From Lentisphaerae bacterium RIFOXYA12_64_32 (GTDB lineage: Bacteria; Verrucomicrobiota; Lentisphaeria; Oligosphaerales; YB12-FULL-65-16): 49,659 nt of DNA. Positions 6,180 through 15,556 of this stretch are shown here, piece by piece; positions within the stretch are counted from its first letter, which is position 1, and every line of letters starts with the position of its first letter. The notes beneath the pieces were generated by a model that was not told the origin of the DNA, ran no database searches, and saw nothing but the letters and a program-made list of their open reading frames with translations. Made by a program: the position numbers and the translations under genes. The DNA lies in assembly GCA_001803235.1 (NCBI GenBank), contig MHBL01000426.1:1-49659 (forward strand). The letters run 5' to 3'.

Positions 6180-7406
6180 TCACGTGGGCCGATACCGCCC
6201 CTTCCACAAGGACAGGATCACCCGATCAATGGGCGACCGGAAACCGCGATGCTCGCCCTTCACCGCGTCGATCGCCGCCAGAACCCCTTGGGCGAAGCGA
6301 ACCAAACCCCAGTTGGCAATTATCATGCGCGACGCATTCCCCATGGCGAGGCACTGCTCCGCGGACATCGCGTTCATCCGCGCCAGCAGACCGGACAAGC
6401 CACTCACATCCGTCGGATCGAAGGTCCAACCATTGCGGCCCTCTTCGACGAGAGTCTTCGCACACCCGCAGGATCGGCTGACAAGCACGGGCACTCCGCA
6501 TGCCATGGCCTCATTCACCACTAGCCCCCACGTCTCGCCTGCCAGGCTCGGCAGGACCAGAGCGTCTGCAAGCGCATAGTACAGTGCGAGTTTCGCGGGG
6601 TCGGCAAACGGCAACAACCTGACTCCGATCACCGCTTGCCCGGCAACCTGTTCTTCAAGCGCCTGGCGCTCCGGCCCTTCCCCAACCAGCACGAGATCGG
6701 GAACCGCCCCCTCTGCCTTCTGGCGAAACCGCGCATAGGCGTCAATAAGACATCGCAAATTCTTTTTCGGGACCTGTCGACCGACCGCCAGGATGTAACG
6801 CGACGGAAGACCTGATGCCGAACGCAATGCGTCCGCCTGCGCCCGTGCCCGACCTGCCGCCGCGGACCAGAACTCGTTATCAACCACGTTCACCCCAAAG
6901 AACATCCGTTCCCGGCGAACACCCCAAGAGGCGTAGTCATCCGCATGCGACGGGGCCGGCAGCAGCATGGCATCCACATTCCGGTAGATGCACCGCTTAA
7001 TCGCGTTCACCAACCAAGGCCGCGGTACATCCCCGCGACGCGCATCGTCGAAAACAACGACTGGGCGCCTATGGCGGCGCGCCCATCTCACGCACGCCGC
7101 TCCGGATGGGAAGGCGATCGCGCCGCAGAGGACCACCTCTGGATTCCATTCGTCGAGCCACCGCAGCACTGCAGCATTCGCCTCGCCGGCGCCTATACCC
7201 TCCATCTCGCACTCCGGGAAGAGGATATCCCAGCCGCCCAATGATTCGTCCTCATCATTCTGCGCCGCGAAGGAATAGGGGGACCCGCGACCGGCAATCT
7301 CGCAGACCCTTAACTGGTGCCCCGCGTGCGCGAGAACACGGTTGAGACACTGGAGTCGCGCCGGCCAATAAAGCCGGAAATCCGTATGTACGACGGCTAC
7401 CCTCAC
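6180..7406 (-). CDS. GT4-family glycosyltransferase
   Basis: A 408-residue GT4 glycosyltransferase, paralogous to the gene at 88-1317. The two align without gaps from the N-terminal AVVHTDFRLYWP through FDDARRGDVPR (119-129) and VGRQVPKKN (208-216), with the E-x7-E motif in GETWGLVVNEAMACGVPVL. The start is the GTG at 7406, which overlaps the upstream GT2 stop as GTGA. A longer ORF to 7562 would overlap the GT2 gene and break the paralogue alignment. Translational coupling to the GT2 gene suggests the two act on the same intermediate. Confidence 0.9.
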   Translation of the reverse strand: MRVAVVHTDFRLYWPARLQCLNRVLAHAGHQLRVCEIAGRGSPYSFAAQNDEDESLGGWDILFPECEMEGIGAGEANAAVLRWLDEWNPEVVLCGAIAFPSGAACVRWARRHRRPVVVFDDARRGDVPRPWLVNAIKRCIYRNVDAMLLPAPSHADDYASWGVRRERMFFGVNVVDNEFWSAAAGRARAQADALRSASGLPSRYILAVGRQVPKKNLRCLIDAYARFRQKAEGAVPDLVLVGEGPERQALEEQVAGQAVIGVRLLPFADPAKLALYYALADALVLPSLAGETWGLVVNEAMACGVPVLVSRSCGCAKTLVEEGRNGWTFDPTDVSGLSGLLARMNAMSAEQCLAMGNASRMIIANWGLVRFAQGVLAAIDAVKGEHRGFRSPIDRVILSLWKGRYRPT

Positions 7407-8341
7407 CGGTTCAGTGTTCCCATTCGGAACGCCCCGCGCACCCAACCAGAAGGGCACAAACTCAACACCCAATAAACGAGCAACTTGGCTGTGACCGTTT
7501 GCCTCAAGCCCATCAGGATCTCTCGTCGTGCCACCGCTGATCGCCCAAGACGCAGGAAGCAAGATGCCCTCATCTTGTGCCAGAAAGCCCGGTACTGCCG
7601 AACGCTCCCCTCGAGATGCTTGGGTATCTCCTTGTGCAGCGAGGCAAGGCCCGCTCCGACCGCGTCACTTGATTCAGGCTCGCGCGAAGGCGGTTCCTCG
7701 CAGGTTTCCGCCGCAGACTGCACGAAGACAGCCAGACATTCCATGCTATACGCAACAGGGCCTCGTGCCGCCAGACGAGCCCATGTCAGCAGGTCTTCAC
7801 CTGATCTCACGCCAACAGGGAACCCCTGAATGCCCTTCAACGCAAGCCGGCGCGCACATACAGCGCTGGAGCAAACCGGCGGACTGGACCTTGCTGCGAC
7901 CCGGAAGTAATCCGCAAGAATTCCCTCGAAATTACTCGCCAATCCCCGAACTACAGCAGGGCGACGTTCCCCACGGGTGTTCTGCAGGAAGTAGCGCGTT
8001 CCATACAGATTGCACTGCGGGTACCTTGCAGCCATACGCCCAATCGTAGCCAAGAACTCGGGCAGCCACTCATCGTCCGCATCCAGAAACGCGATCAGAT
8101 CCGCCCTGGCCTCTGCGATCCCGCGGTTGCGTGCCGCCGACACGCCTTGGTTCACTTGCTGAATGATGCGAATGCGCGGGTCGGCAAAGCCAGCAACGAC
8201 CATCTCGCTCCCGTCCGTCGAGCCGTCATTGACAATGATGACCTCCAAGTCCTGCACGCCCTGGGCGAGGACGGAGTTCAACGCCCGCGCCACGGTGTCG
8301 CGCTTGTTGTAGAGTGGAATAACAACGGAAAAGAGAGGCAT
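7403..8341 (-). CDS. GT2-family glycosyltransferase
   Basis: A 312-residue inverting GT-A glycosyltransferase. Nucleotide-sugar binding is shown by VVIPLYNKRDTVARALNSVL at the N-terminus, VNDGSTDGS (residues 38-45) and the metal-binding FLDADDEW (85-92), with NQGVSAARNRG between. The C-terminal part is helical and typical of GT2 enzymes in polysaccharide loci. ATG at 8341 gives full domain length. It is the first of a tight GT2-GT4-methyltransferase group. The sugar is unknown. Confidence 0.92.
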   Translation of the reverse strand: MPLFSVVIPLYNKRDTVARALNSVLAQGVQDLEVIIVNDGSTDGSEMVVAGFADPRIRIIQQVNQGVSAARNRGIAEARADLIAFLDADDEWLPEFLATIGRMAARYPQCNLYGTRYFLQNTRGERRPAVVRGLASNFEGILADYFRVAARSSPPVCSSAVCARRLALKGIQGFPVGVRSGEDLLTWARLAARGPVAYSMECLAVFVQSAAETCEEPPSREPESSDAVGAGLASLHKEIPKHLEGSVRQYRAFWHKMRASCFLRLGRSAVARREILMGLRQTVTAKLLVYWVLSLCPSGWVRGAFRMGTLNR

Positions 8342-8437
8342 GGAGACGAACCTTGCGGAACACTGAAATCGGACGCGGCCAGGGTTGCTGGAGCCTCATG
8401 CTGTATGGGAAAACACTGCCCCCGCCCCATACCCGAT

Positions 8438-8586
8438 CAAGCTAACGATGCCGGCGGTTGTCGCTGCCGTGGATCGACCCTCTGAGGAAGTAGTGCATGG
8501 CTCCAGCCTTGCACTCTCTCGCCCAGGGTGAAAGCCCTGGCGCGGATCGGGAACGGTACAGCAAGGCTGGAGCCATGCTGCTACTT
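8438..8586. repeat. GGCTCCAGCC hairpin element, copy 1
   Basis: Core 8489-8586 has a perfect 18-bp inverted repeat (GCATGGCTCCAGCCTTGC 8495-8512; complement 8561-8578) extended by AAGTAG / CTACTT. About 50 bp to its left (from AACGATGCCGGCG) is shared with copy 3 at 40861-41016. Copy 2 is at 10113-10209. It fills most of the gap between the GT2 gene and the O-antigen ligase-like gene. Confidence 0.8.
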
Positions 8587-8635
8587 TGCGGAGATGGCTA
8601 TGCCCGCCCCGCCCAGACACAACCTGATGACCTGA

Positions 8636-10057
8636 CTACTTCTCCTCTGCGGCCCCGGGGGACGGGGTGCGGGAACGCATTCCCGGCGTCTCCGGCCTTC
8701 TCGCGCCGAGCACGATAGGCCCTGTGCGGAACTGCAAAGGATCGGCATGCTGCATACTTTGGCCACTGCGCTGCATGTTCCAAGCGCTGTACACCGCCCC
8801 GATCATGAGAAAATGCAGGTTACCGTAGAACTGCGTGTAGAGGAGCACGTTGTCCGTAATCATAATCAAGGCAAACGGCACAAAACCGCCCGCCGCGGCG
8901 TAGCAGAGCAGTCGCAGCCCCCCTCTCGACCTGGCCCCCATTCGCACCAGGATCACCAACTGGATGAGTATGCAGGCAGCAAAGCAGGCAGTGCCCACAA
9001 TTCCGACGTCGTACAGCAGTTTCAGCCAATCGTTGTGTGGAAGAAAAATAACCTTGAATTTCTCTATCAGAGCGGTGCGACTGGCGTTCACACCATGGCC
9101 TGTCCAAGGTCTGTCTTGAAAACCGGTCCAAAGGACCTCCCACATTGCCGAGCGACCACTGGTATGAATGTTCTCGTTGTCGACCCGCAGGTCAGAGAGC
9201 GTACCTTCCCCGCTGGTGAACATCATCCTCTGCATGCGGGGGGTCGCAAGGACGGCAGTGGCGGCGAGAACGGCCGCGGTGCCGACCAGCAGTCGCTTGC
9301 GAAGCCCAAGCGGCGCGGGCGTGAGGACGATGGCACCGACGGCGGCAGCGAGGGGCCCACGGGTCAGGCACAGGATCGGCAGGAGGAACATCGCGCCGGT
9401 GCGAAACAGGTGCCGCCGGCTGCCACAGGCGTAGCGGGCCGCATAGATCGCTACGAACAGCAGCGATCCGATCACCTGGGGCGCCATGTAGCTGTGTTCC
9501 AGGAGTCGCCCAGAAAGCAGTCCGGGGATCAGCAACACGGCCAGCACCAGGATTAGCCAGAAAGCGGCGTCCAGAGCGCGGACCAAACGGTCCACCTGAT
9601 CGGGCGTCCACCGGATCGCCGACACAGCCACCCCTATGAACAGCGGCGACATTGTTTGCACGCAAGTCTGGACCGCATTCGGCGCCCCCAGGCGGAAAAA
9701 CGTATTGGCAACGAGAACCGCGATCCACGGCATCCACAACAGCCAAGGGAACCGAACGCGACCGGTGTGGGTCGCCGCAACCCCGATTGAGGCGACCAAG
9801 GGAATGACCCATGTCCAACCGCTCACGTTCCAGCCCAGAACCTGCCATCCGCCAATCACCCAAGGGACGAAAGTGCAGGCGAGGATGAGCCATACAAAGT
9901 GCGGAAGCCGGAGCAGGTTCTGGCCGAGCAAGTGTTCCGGCAAACGGTCCAGCCCCTGCGTCATCACCCTGGTCTGAGTCAACTGCCGCGTGTGAGTCAA
10001 CTGCCGGGTGTGGATCAAAGGCCTAGTAGCGTTTGGGTTTGGGGGCATGCGCGCCAT
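8636..10057 (-). CDS. O-antigen ligase/polymerase-like protein
   Basis: A 473-residue polytopic membrane protein with about 10-12 hydrophobic segments. It fits the O-antigen ligase / Wzy superfamily that polymerises or transfers undecaprenyl-linked glycans at the periplasmic face. Supporting features are the cytoplasmic CLTRGP (230-235), the long periplasmic loop with GRSAMWEVLW (301-310), RPWTGHGVN and PHNDWLKLLYDVGIVG (H341), which is the conserved family motif. The N-terminal 30 residues contain a tandem HTRQLTHTRQL from a short DNA repeat. No SD precedes the ATG at 10057, so an internal start near 9964 is possible. Ligase and polymerase cannot be told apart from sequence. Confidence 0.82.
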   Translation of the reverse strand: MARMPPNPNATRPLIHTRQLTHTRQLTQTRVMTQGLDRLPEHLLGQNLLRLPHFVWLILACTFVPWVIGGWQVLGWNVSGWTWVIPLVASIGVAATHTGRVRFPWLLWMPWIAVLVANTFFRLGAPNAVQTCVQTMSPLFIGVAVSAIRWTPDQVDRLVRALDAAFWLILVLAVLLIPGLLSGRLLEHSYMAPQVIGSLLFVAIYAARYACGSRRHLFRTGAMFLLPILCLTRGPLAAAVGAIVLTPAPLGLRKRLLVGTAAVLAATAVLATPRMQRMMFTSGEGTLSDLRVDNENIHTSGRSAMWEVLWTGFQDRPWTGHGVNASRTALIEKFKVIFLPHNDWLKLLYDVGIVGTACFAACILIQLVILVRMGARSRGGLRLLCYAAAGGFVPFALIMITDNVLLYTQFYGNLHFLMIGAVYSAWNMQRSGQSMQHADPLQFRTGPIVLGARRPETPGMRSRTPSPGAAEEK

Positions 10058-10112
10058 AGGAAAGGAGAAGGCAGAACAGCTATGGAACCAACACTACATC
10101 ACCGCTCTGAGG

Positions 10113-10209
10113 AAGTAGAGCATGCTCCAGCCTTGCAGTCCCTGTGCAGGGCGGGAATCCTTGCGCGGATCAGGAACGGTACAGCAAGGCAGGAGCCGTG
10201 CTGCTACTT
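10113..10209. repeat. GGCTCCAGCC hairpin element, copy 2
   Basis: AAGTAGAGCATGCTCCAGCC at the left pairs with the GGCAGGAGC...GCTACTT end. It is slightly diverged from copies 1 and 3, in the same orientation, and lies between the ligase-like gene and the GT4 gene. Confidence 0.75.
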
Positions 10210-10273
10210 TGCGGTACACGTGCAAGCCAACGACGTTCGCTGGACAACAATGCCTCTTTCAAACGGGATTCGG

Positions 10274-11404
10274 CTACCCAAGCCCCAGTCCCGCATAGAA
10301 CGCCTGCCACTTGGCCTCAATGACAGGTCGGCCATAGAGCCGCTCGACGCGCGCCTGACCTGCGGCCCCCATCTGCCTGGCAAGCGCCCGGTCATCCAGC
10401 AGCCGCCCGAGCGCGCTGGCCAGAGACGCGACGTCGCCAACGGGCGCCAGCAATCCGCTAACACCGTCCTCGACAACCTCTTCCAGGCCGGACACCCGAC
10501 ACCCCACCACCGGCACACCCGCCGCCATTGCCTCCGCGGCCGCCAGGCCGAAACCCTCCCATCGCGACGGCATGGCCAGGACATCGAACAGAGGATAGAC
10601 GCGCGTCAGGTCTTCGGGCGCCACAAGCCCGGTCCAGATGACGCGCCCTGCCAGGTCCAGTTCCGTCGCAAAGGCCTCGAACCGCGCCCGGTCGGGCCCT
10701 TCCCCGACCACCATCACCCGGACATTCGGATGCGATCCCTGCAGGCTCTTCACCGCCGCGAACAGGTCACGATGCCCCTTCATCTCGACAAGCCGGCCCA
10801 CAATGCCGACCACCGCCGCGTCTGCCGGGATCCCGTGCCTGGCTCTCTCAGCCAAGCGGTCGAGTCGGTTGGCACCGTCGCAAAAACGTTCCGTATCGAC
10901 GGAGTTGTGGATCACATGCGCGTTCGGCCGTGACTGGGCCCCCATCCAAAACCGCCGCGCGTTCTCGGAAACAAACACCACCTGAGTCGCGAGGCCTGCG
11001 GTGAGGCGGAACAACAAACGATTCTTCAGTCCATACCCCGCCGCGCCGGCCGTGTGAACGTTCAGTACGCCCATGGGCACCCCCGCCATCAACCGCGCGC
11101 CCAATGCTATCGTCGCAGGGCTCACAAACTGCACGTGCACGCAGTCAGGACGGACCTCCCTGAACAGCCGCCACATACCACGAATGGCCTGCCAACGCGA
11201 AATGCGACCCTCGTGTTCCGCGTCGATGGAGTGCCACTGCCCGCCGCAAGTCCCGACCCGTTCCTTCATCGCGGGGTCATAGTGCCCGTAGCAGCACACC
11301 GTCACACCATGCCCCACGGCGCGCAATGTCGACACCAGCGAAAGCGTTGCCACTTCCGTCCCCGCGGCGACAAAACACGGAATGGTGATGACTATGTTGG
11401 CCAC
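10274..11404 (-). CDS. GT4-family glycosyltransferase
   Basis: A 376-residue GT4 enzyme with both Rossmann halves complete. It has GTEVATLSLVSTLRAVGHGV at the N-terminus, HNSVDTERF, a VGIVGRLVEMKGHRD hinge loop, GEGPDR, and the E-x7-E motif in WEGFGLAAAEAMAAGVPVVG. I prefer the GTG at 11404, preceded by GCAGGA at 6 nt. The longer frame to 11443 uses TTG and overlaps the upstream gene. It lies 25 nt after the GNAT gene and is co-transcribed with it. It transfers a sugar to a lipid-linked acceptor; specificity is unknown. Confidence 0.9.
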   Translation of the reverse strand: MANIVITIPCFVAAGTEVATLSLVSTLRAVGHGVTVCCYGHYDPAMKERVGTCGGQWHSIDAEHEGRISRWQAIRGMWRLFREVRPDCVHVQFVSPATIALGARLMAGVPMGVLNVHTAGAAGYGLKNRLLFRLTAGLATQVVFVSENARRFWMGAQSRPNAHVIHNSVDTERFCDGANRLDRLAERARHGIPADAAVVGIVGRLVEMKGHRDLFAAVKSLQGSHPNVRVMVVGEGPDRARFEAFATELDLAGRVIWTGLVAPEDLTRVYPLFDVLAMPSRWEGFGLAAAEAMAAGVPVVGCRVSGLEEVVEDGVSGLLAPVGDVASLASALGRLLDDRALARQMGAAGQARVERLYGRPVIEAKWQAFYAGLGLG

Positions 11405-11429
11405 GCAGAGTCCTGCCCCGGGAACATCA

Positions 11430-12515
11430 TCATCGCCGGACAAGCATTGGCTTAACGCGACTTACCAGTGAATTCCGGATCGAAGACGCAGCCCCCAATG
11501 CCCGCATCTCGAATCGCCACAGCGCTTGCGATGCTGTTGACCAATCTTCCTTGTACTCCTCGGCGCCACGAAGATGATCAAAGACCTCTTTTCCTTCGGC
11601 GATGGCGTGCTCGTAGAGGCGAAGCATCAGAATCTTACCTGGTGATAGGTTCGCGAACTGTTCGACCATCGCCGGCATGTACAAGTAGACACGTTTGCAG
11701 AAAGAGAACCCGAGATGCCACGCCGCGACCTCGCCCCCGATCCGGATCATGCAGAACGAAAGAACCCCGACAGGCAGACCGTGCCGCACCAGGTTCTCAT
11801 GGAAGTGCGGTGCCTTGTACGCGTTCGGCCATCGGCGTGAATGGGCGTCCAGGAATGCCGGCAACTCGAGCAACACCTCTGCGGTCTGATGGGTCCCGTA
11901 AGTAATGGTGGCGAGTCCTCCGGCTTCCTCGATTCGACGTTGCTGACGCCGCAGGTCGCCACGCAGGCTCTTCTTCAAGGACGGCAGGAAATCCTCCGGA
12001 AGCTTGAACGGTGTCAGATCGCTCCAGGGACAAGCCCCGTCCTCGGTCCAGCCCAGCCCCTGTCCGGCCGCCGGCGACCGGACGCCATCGATCACAAGTT
12101 GGTCGAAGCCCTGCCGCACAGTACTCTGAAGGTACTCGGGAACCGCATTCCAGAAGTCGACTGCAACGTTACCAGAACCTCCACCGCCGGCAAAGATCGG
12201 ATCGTGATAATCGAAATCCGAGTATCCGACCGGCACGAGCAGACGCTGCCAGGCATTCTTCCAGTTCCGCCGCCACAGAACCAGCGGCAGGAACGCGGTC
12301 GTCCCATCGCACTCCCCAATGAGAAACAGCGGCCTGACGTCGCGCAGCGGCTGATAGGTCTCAACCCAGGCTCGTACAAGCGCCGGATGGAAGAACACAT
12401 GACCGGTCGGACTCTCATCCAACCACCGCAACCACTGCTCGACAAACGACGGACGCCACACCTCATCCCACGAGGTGATGCACTCGAACTTCCAGGATGG
12501 AGTGGTTTGGCTCAT
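11430..12515 (-). CDS. GNAT, FemAB/BioF2-type (Acetyltransf_6)
   Basis: A 361-residue protein of the GNAT/FemAB-like superfamily (PF13480 type), often called 'GNAT family' in exopolysaccharide loci. It transfers an acyl or aminoacyl group to a sugar or peptide. Characteristic parts are the N-terminal WLDESPTGHVFFHPALVRAW, SLKKSLRGDLRRQQRRIEE, the core strand GVLSFCMIRIGGEVAAWHLG, SPGKILMLRLYEHAIAEGK and the C-terminal DHLRGAEEYKEDW. I chose the ATG at 12515 because upstream codons run into repeat DNA. The donor and acceptor are not readable. Its place between a PIG-L deacetylase and a GT4 suggests modification of an amino sugar. Confidence 0.82.
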   Translation of the reverse strand: MSQTTPSWKFECITSWDEVWRPSFVEQWLRWLDESPTGHVFFHPALVRAWVETYQPLRDVRPLFLIGECDGTTAFLPLVLWRRNWKNAWQRLLVPVGYSDFDYHDPIFAGGGGSGNVAVDFWNAVPEYLQSTVRQGFDQLVIDGVRSPAAGQGLGWTEDGACPWSDLTPFKLPEDFLPSLKKSLRGDLRRQQRRIEEAGGLATITYGTHQTAEVLLELPAFLDAHSRRWPNAYKAPHFHENLVRHGLPVGVLSFCMIRIGGEVAAWHLGFSFCKRVYLYMPAMVEQFANLSPGKILMLRLYEHAIAEGKEVFDHLRGAEEYKEDWSTASQALWRFEMRALGAASSIRNSLVSRVKPMLVRR

Positions 12516-12766
12516 TGCCGGAATGGTCAGGATGACACGAATTGGGGACTCTGCCCCCAAACCCCCGCCGGGGAATCGCTGACTCCCCGGACCCCACATC
12601 GCGATTTGCATTCAGGGCGGCGGGCATCTGCCGCCCTGAATGCAAATCGCCATTGGGAGGGATGCAGAGCGAGACCCCGAGCGACCCCGTCCGAAAGGCG
12701 GGGACTGCGAGCGCGATAGCGCGGGGAGGGTCAACGATCCTCCAGCGGGTTTGGGCAGAGCCCAAC
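12516..12766. repeat. Intergenic with perfect 21-bp stem hairpin
   Basis: 12601-12621 and 12630-12650 are perfect inverted repeats (GCGATTTGCATTCAGGGCGG...) around an 8-nt loop. G- and C-run repeats lie on both sides (12540-12590, 12735-12766). The hairpin sits between two genes of the same orientation and could slow or end transcription. It has no T-run. Confidence 0.7.
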
Positions 12767-13564
12767 TCACATCATCCTCGCAGCGTCTGCGGCGAAGTAC
12801 AGCTCCTTCTGCCACGCGAACGCGCGGAGGAACTCCTGCGGCAGGCGTCCGACCCACGGGTTGCCGCACGGGGCCGAGGCGTTCAAGTAGATGTTCATGG
12901 CCGCCTGCTTTCGAGTGCGAACGCCCTCAATGTCCAGCGTCAGCGCCGCCCGCCACGGCAGCTGCAATCCCCGCCAAAGCGGCAGGGAAAACCAGAACCA
13001 GACGCAGTAGTGAATCAGTTGCACCGGGCGCTCAAGCTTGGCGATGGCCGCACGCGCGAGCAACTCCGCGGTCACATGGTCTTGCCAGCCTTCGAGCGGG
13101 TGCGGCGCCAGGATTGTGGCAGGGGCGATATCCCTGATTCGATCGGCCATCTCCGTCGCCAACTCATCGAACCCCGGTTCGCCCGGATGCGGCAGTGCCC
13201 CGTCCCGCTGGCCGAAGTAGTGGAGGTCGTCTGCGGGATATCCGAGAGCCTTCGCCGCCTGGGCGATCAACTCACGGCGGCGGCGGCCAACTTCCTGCTC
13301 ATCCGCCCTGCAGCACCCGCGATGCGAACCGCCACCGTCCGTCAGCATCAGGACGTGAACCGGCAATCCCTTCGCCGCCGCCATCGCGACCAACCCACCA
13401 GCCCCAAACACTTCATCGTCCGGGTGCGGGGCGATGACGACCAACGGCCCGGCAGGCATCTGAAGCGAATGCCCTCGCAAGCAGGCAAGGCTCCGAAATA
13501 CCGCCCGCCGAAAGCGGCGGTAGGCATCCTTGGCCGGAGCAACCGCATCATCCCTGGGCATCAT
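12767..13564 (-). CDS. PIG-L (LmbE-like) deacetylase
   Basis: A 265-residue zinc-dependent N-acetylglucosaminyl deacetylase of the PIG-L family. It removes the N-acetyl group of a GlcNAc-type sugar. The zinc and catalytic motif VIAPHPDDEVFGAGG (H47, D50) and the second motif HPLEGWQDHVT (H163) are intact. The strand VHVLMLTDGGGSHRG is also typical. The start is uncertain: ATGs at 13564 and 13561 follow GGGGA closely, and a GTG at 13615 would add 17 residues. With the adjacent GNAT gene it suggests deacetylation followed by re-acylation of an amino sugar. Confidence 0.88.
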   Translation of the reverse strand: MMPRDDAVAPAKDAYRRFRRAVFRSLACLRGHSLQMPAGPLVVIAPHPDDEVFGAGGLVAMAAAKGLPVHVLMLTDGGGSHRGCCRADEQEVGRRRRELIAQAAKALGYPADDLHYFGQRDGALPHPGEPGFDELATEMADRIRDIAPATILAPHPLEGWQDHVTAELLARAAIAKLERPVQLIHYCVWFWFSLPLWRGLQLPWRAALTLDIEGVRTRKQAAMNIYLNASAPCGNPWVGRLPQEFLRAFAWQKELYFAADAARMM

Positions 13565-13676
13565 TCCCCAATCAGTTCGGCAGTGTGGGACGGTTTTCTT
13601 CCACCACAGGTGCACACCGATTCACACTGAGGAGCATCGCGGGCGACATCCCATCCGTTTTCATTGGCGCAGGATG

Positions 13677-14822
13677 CTACTCCCCCAGGCACTCACGGTA
13701 AACGCCGATCAGGCGGTCAACATAGGCGGGCCAAGAGAACTTCGCCGCCTGCCGCACGGCACGACGGCGAAGTTCCGGGATATCGTAGCGCTTCCCCTCG
13801 AACCCCTCCAACGCTGCCAGGAGGCTGGGCCCGTCATTCGGCTCAACATACACAGCCGCATCCCCACCCACTTCCGGGAGCGAGGAGCATCGGGTCGTGA
13901 CCACCGGCGTGCCGCACGCCAATGCCTCGGCCACGGGCAACCCGAATCCCTCGTAGACAGATGGGAAGATCATGGCAGTGGCGCCCTGATAGAGCGCCCG
14001 CAATGCTGCATCCGAGACAGACGAAACGAAGTGCACCCGACCGCGACATGCCGCGCTTCCGGCATTCTGCTGCACGGATTCCGGCGGAGTGCGCCACACC
14101 ATGACCAAGTCGTGCTCGCACCCCTGCTTCGCCAGCACGGCATACTGCTGGACAAGAAGCGGACTGTTCTTCCGCCCCACGTCGCACGAGACACTCAGAA
14201 AGTATGGGCGACCGATACCGAATTCCCGCTCGACCCGGGCGATCGCTTCTTGTCGGTCGGACGCTGGATAGAACACATCGGCCCGGACACCCCAGGGGAT
14301 AACCGTAATACGGTCCTCAGGGAAGCGAAGGAACTGAACGGCATCAACCTTGCTTGCTTCTGAGGGGGTTATCAGAGCACTGCACTTTCGCACAAACTGG
14401 GGGACGCGCTCCCGCTCGATGGCGTGCGCCAGATGCTCCTCTGGATAGGCGAAGAACATGACATCGTGAACCGTCGCCACGATCTTGCAGCGGCCGACGA
14501 TGGGAAAGTAATGAACCGGCGAGTGAAACAGATCGCACTGACAAAGCCACTCGACAATTGGCAGTCGACTTGTGAGCCATCCGGCCAAACGATTCCTCGG
14601 CAGGCGTAGGTGCGCATTCCTGTACGGCAAGCCAAGGTTCGACAGCGCATCGCCGCGAAGCCTTTGACTGAACAGCACCAGTTCGAAAGGCAACGCAACC
14701 CTGACCAGCGACTGGATCATCTCTGTCGTTGCACGCCGAATCCCGCCCTGCGGCAATCCGTCATGCTGCAGAGCACTGGCATCAATCGCGACACAACGGT
14801 TACGTTGGTTCTTGGGTTTCAT
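13677..14822 (-). CDS. GT4-family glycosyltransferase
   Basis: A 381-residue GT4 enzyme. The N-terminal half has AIDASALQHDGLPQGGIRR and CDLFHSPVHYFP. The second half has FLSVSCDVGRKNSPLLVQQ (the position of the usual Lys is KNS), then PSVYEGFGLPVAEALACGTPVV, which contains E-x7-E, and SSLPEVGGDAA. It resembles mannosyltransferase-like GT4 proteins. ATG at 14822 gives full length. It appears to be first in the transcription unit running down to the deacetylase, divergent from the GT-C-like gene at 15557. Confidence 0.9.
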   Translation of the reverse strand: MKPKNQRNRCVAIDASALQHDGLPQGGIRRATTEMIQSLVRVALPFELVLFSQRLRGDALSNLGLPYRNAHLRLPRNRLAGWLTSRLPIVEWLCQCDLFHSPVHYFPIVGRCKIVATVHDVMFFAYPEEHLAHAIERERVPQFVRKCSALITPSEASKVDAVQFLRFPEDRITVIPWGVRADVFYPASDRQEAIARVEREFGIGRPYFLSVSCDVGRKNSPLLVQQYAVLAKQGCEHDLVMVWRTPPESVQQNAGSAACRGRVHFVSSVSDAALRALYQGATAMIFPSVYEGFGLPVAEALACGTPVVTTRCSSLPEVGGDAAVYVEPNDGPSLLAALEGFEGKRYDIPELRRRAVRQAAKFSWPAYVDRLIGVYRECLGE

Positions 14823-15556
14823 GGAAGACCAGCCTGGCCATCATCGCCAAAGCACTCCTCCCCGGTTCGGTCAACAGTGGGTGCACCCTCGGATTGCTGT
14901 CAGCCGATGAGTCTTCCCGCCCTTGAGTTCAGTCTGTAACCGATCGATCTGCGTGCTTTGGTTTAGGAGTTCTGGGTTGGATTAGCCTGGGCCATTCCGC
15001 GTGCGTTCCGGACGCTTGGAAAAAACCGTCCGGACAAAGGAGATGCCTAACCTGCGGGAATTCCTTACAACCTCGGCACGGTCCTTGCCATTCCCGTCGC
15101 TGACCGCCGTCCGGGACCATACCACAACCGTTGATCATCTCCGACAAGACGATCAACACATCTCCAAGGTAGAGACAACATCTCCTCTCAGCCGTACAGT
15201 GGGTTGCCGTTGTTGCAGTGAAGCACTGGGACCATTCGTGATCCTACGGTCGGATCGAGGGCCCCGAGACCTAACCGTATTGCCGGATACTGTCAACTCG
15301 GCAGTCCGCGATTCAGGAATGCGGTAGAGATTGGCGACACGCCCATCCGCAACGAGTCGCAGCCTGAATTCCGACCACCCCGGCGTACTCGGCAGAAGAA
15401 CGACACTCGTCACGCGAATACGCCAATGCGATCACGCGGGTACCTGATGCCCGCAACGCCGCCAAGCCTGCTGACTTTCGGCACGAACACGTGTGCCCAA
15501 CTATATTGAGAGGCGGCCAGTTTGCCGAGAGTTCTCGCAAGGAGGATATGGCCGCC
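14823..15556. other. Long divergent intergenic region
   Basis: Over 700 bp between two divergently read genes with no believable ORF. The only structure I see is a hairpin, TCCGGACG (15007-15014) with CGTCCGGA (15027-15034), around an A-rich 12-nt loop. Promoters for both flanking genes are expected here. I could not assign convincing -35/-10 pairs. Confidence 0.5.

Noticed and set aside
15153..15413. 86-codon minus-strand ORF in the long divergent gap
   Set aside because: No SD, no domain, unremarkable composition.
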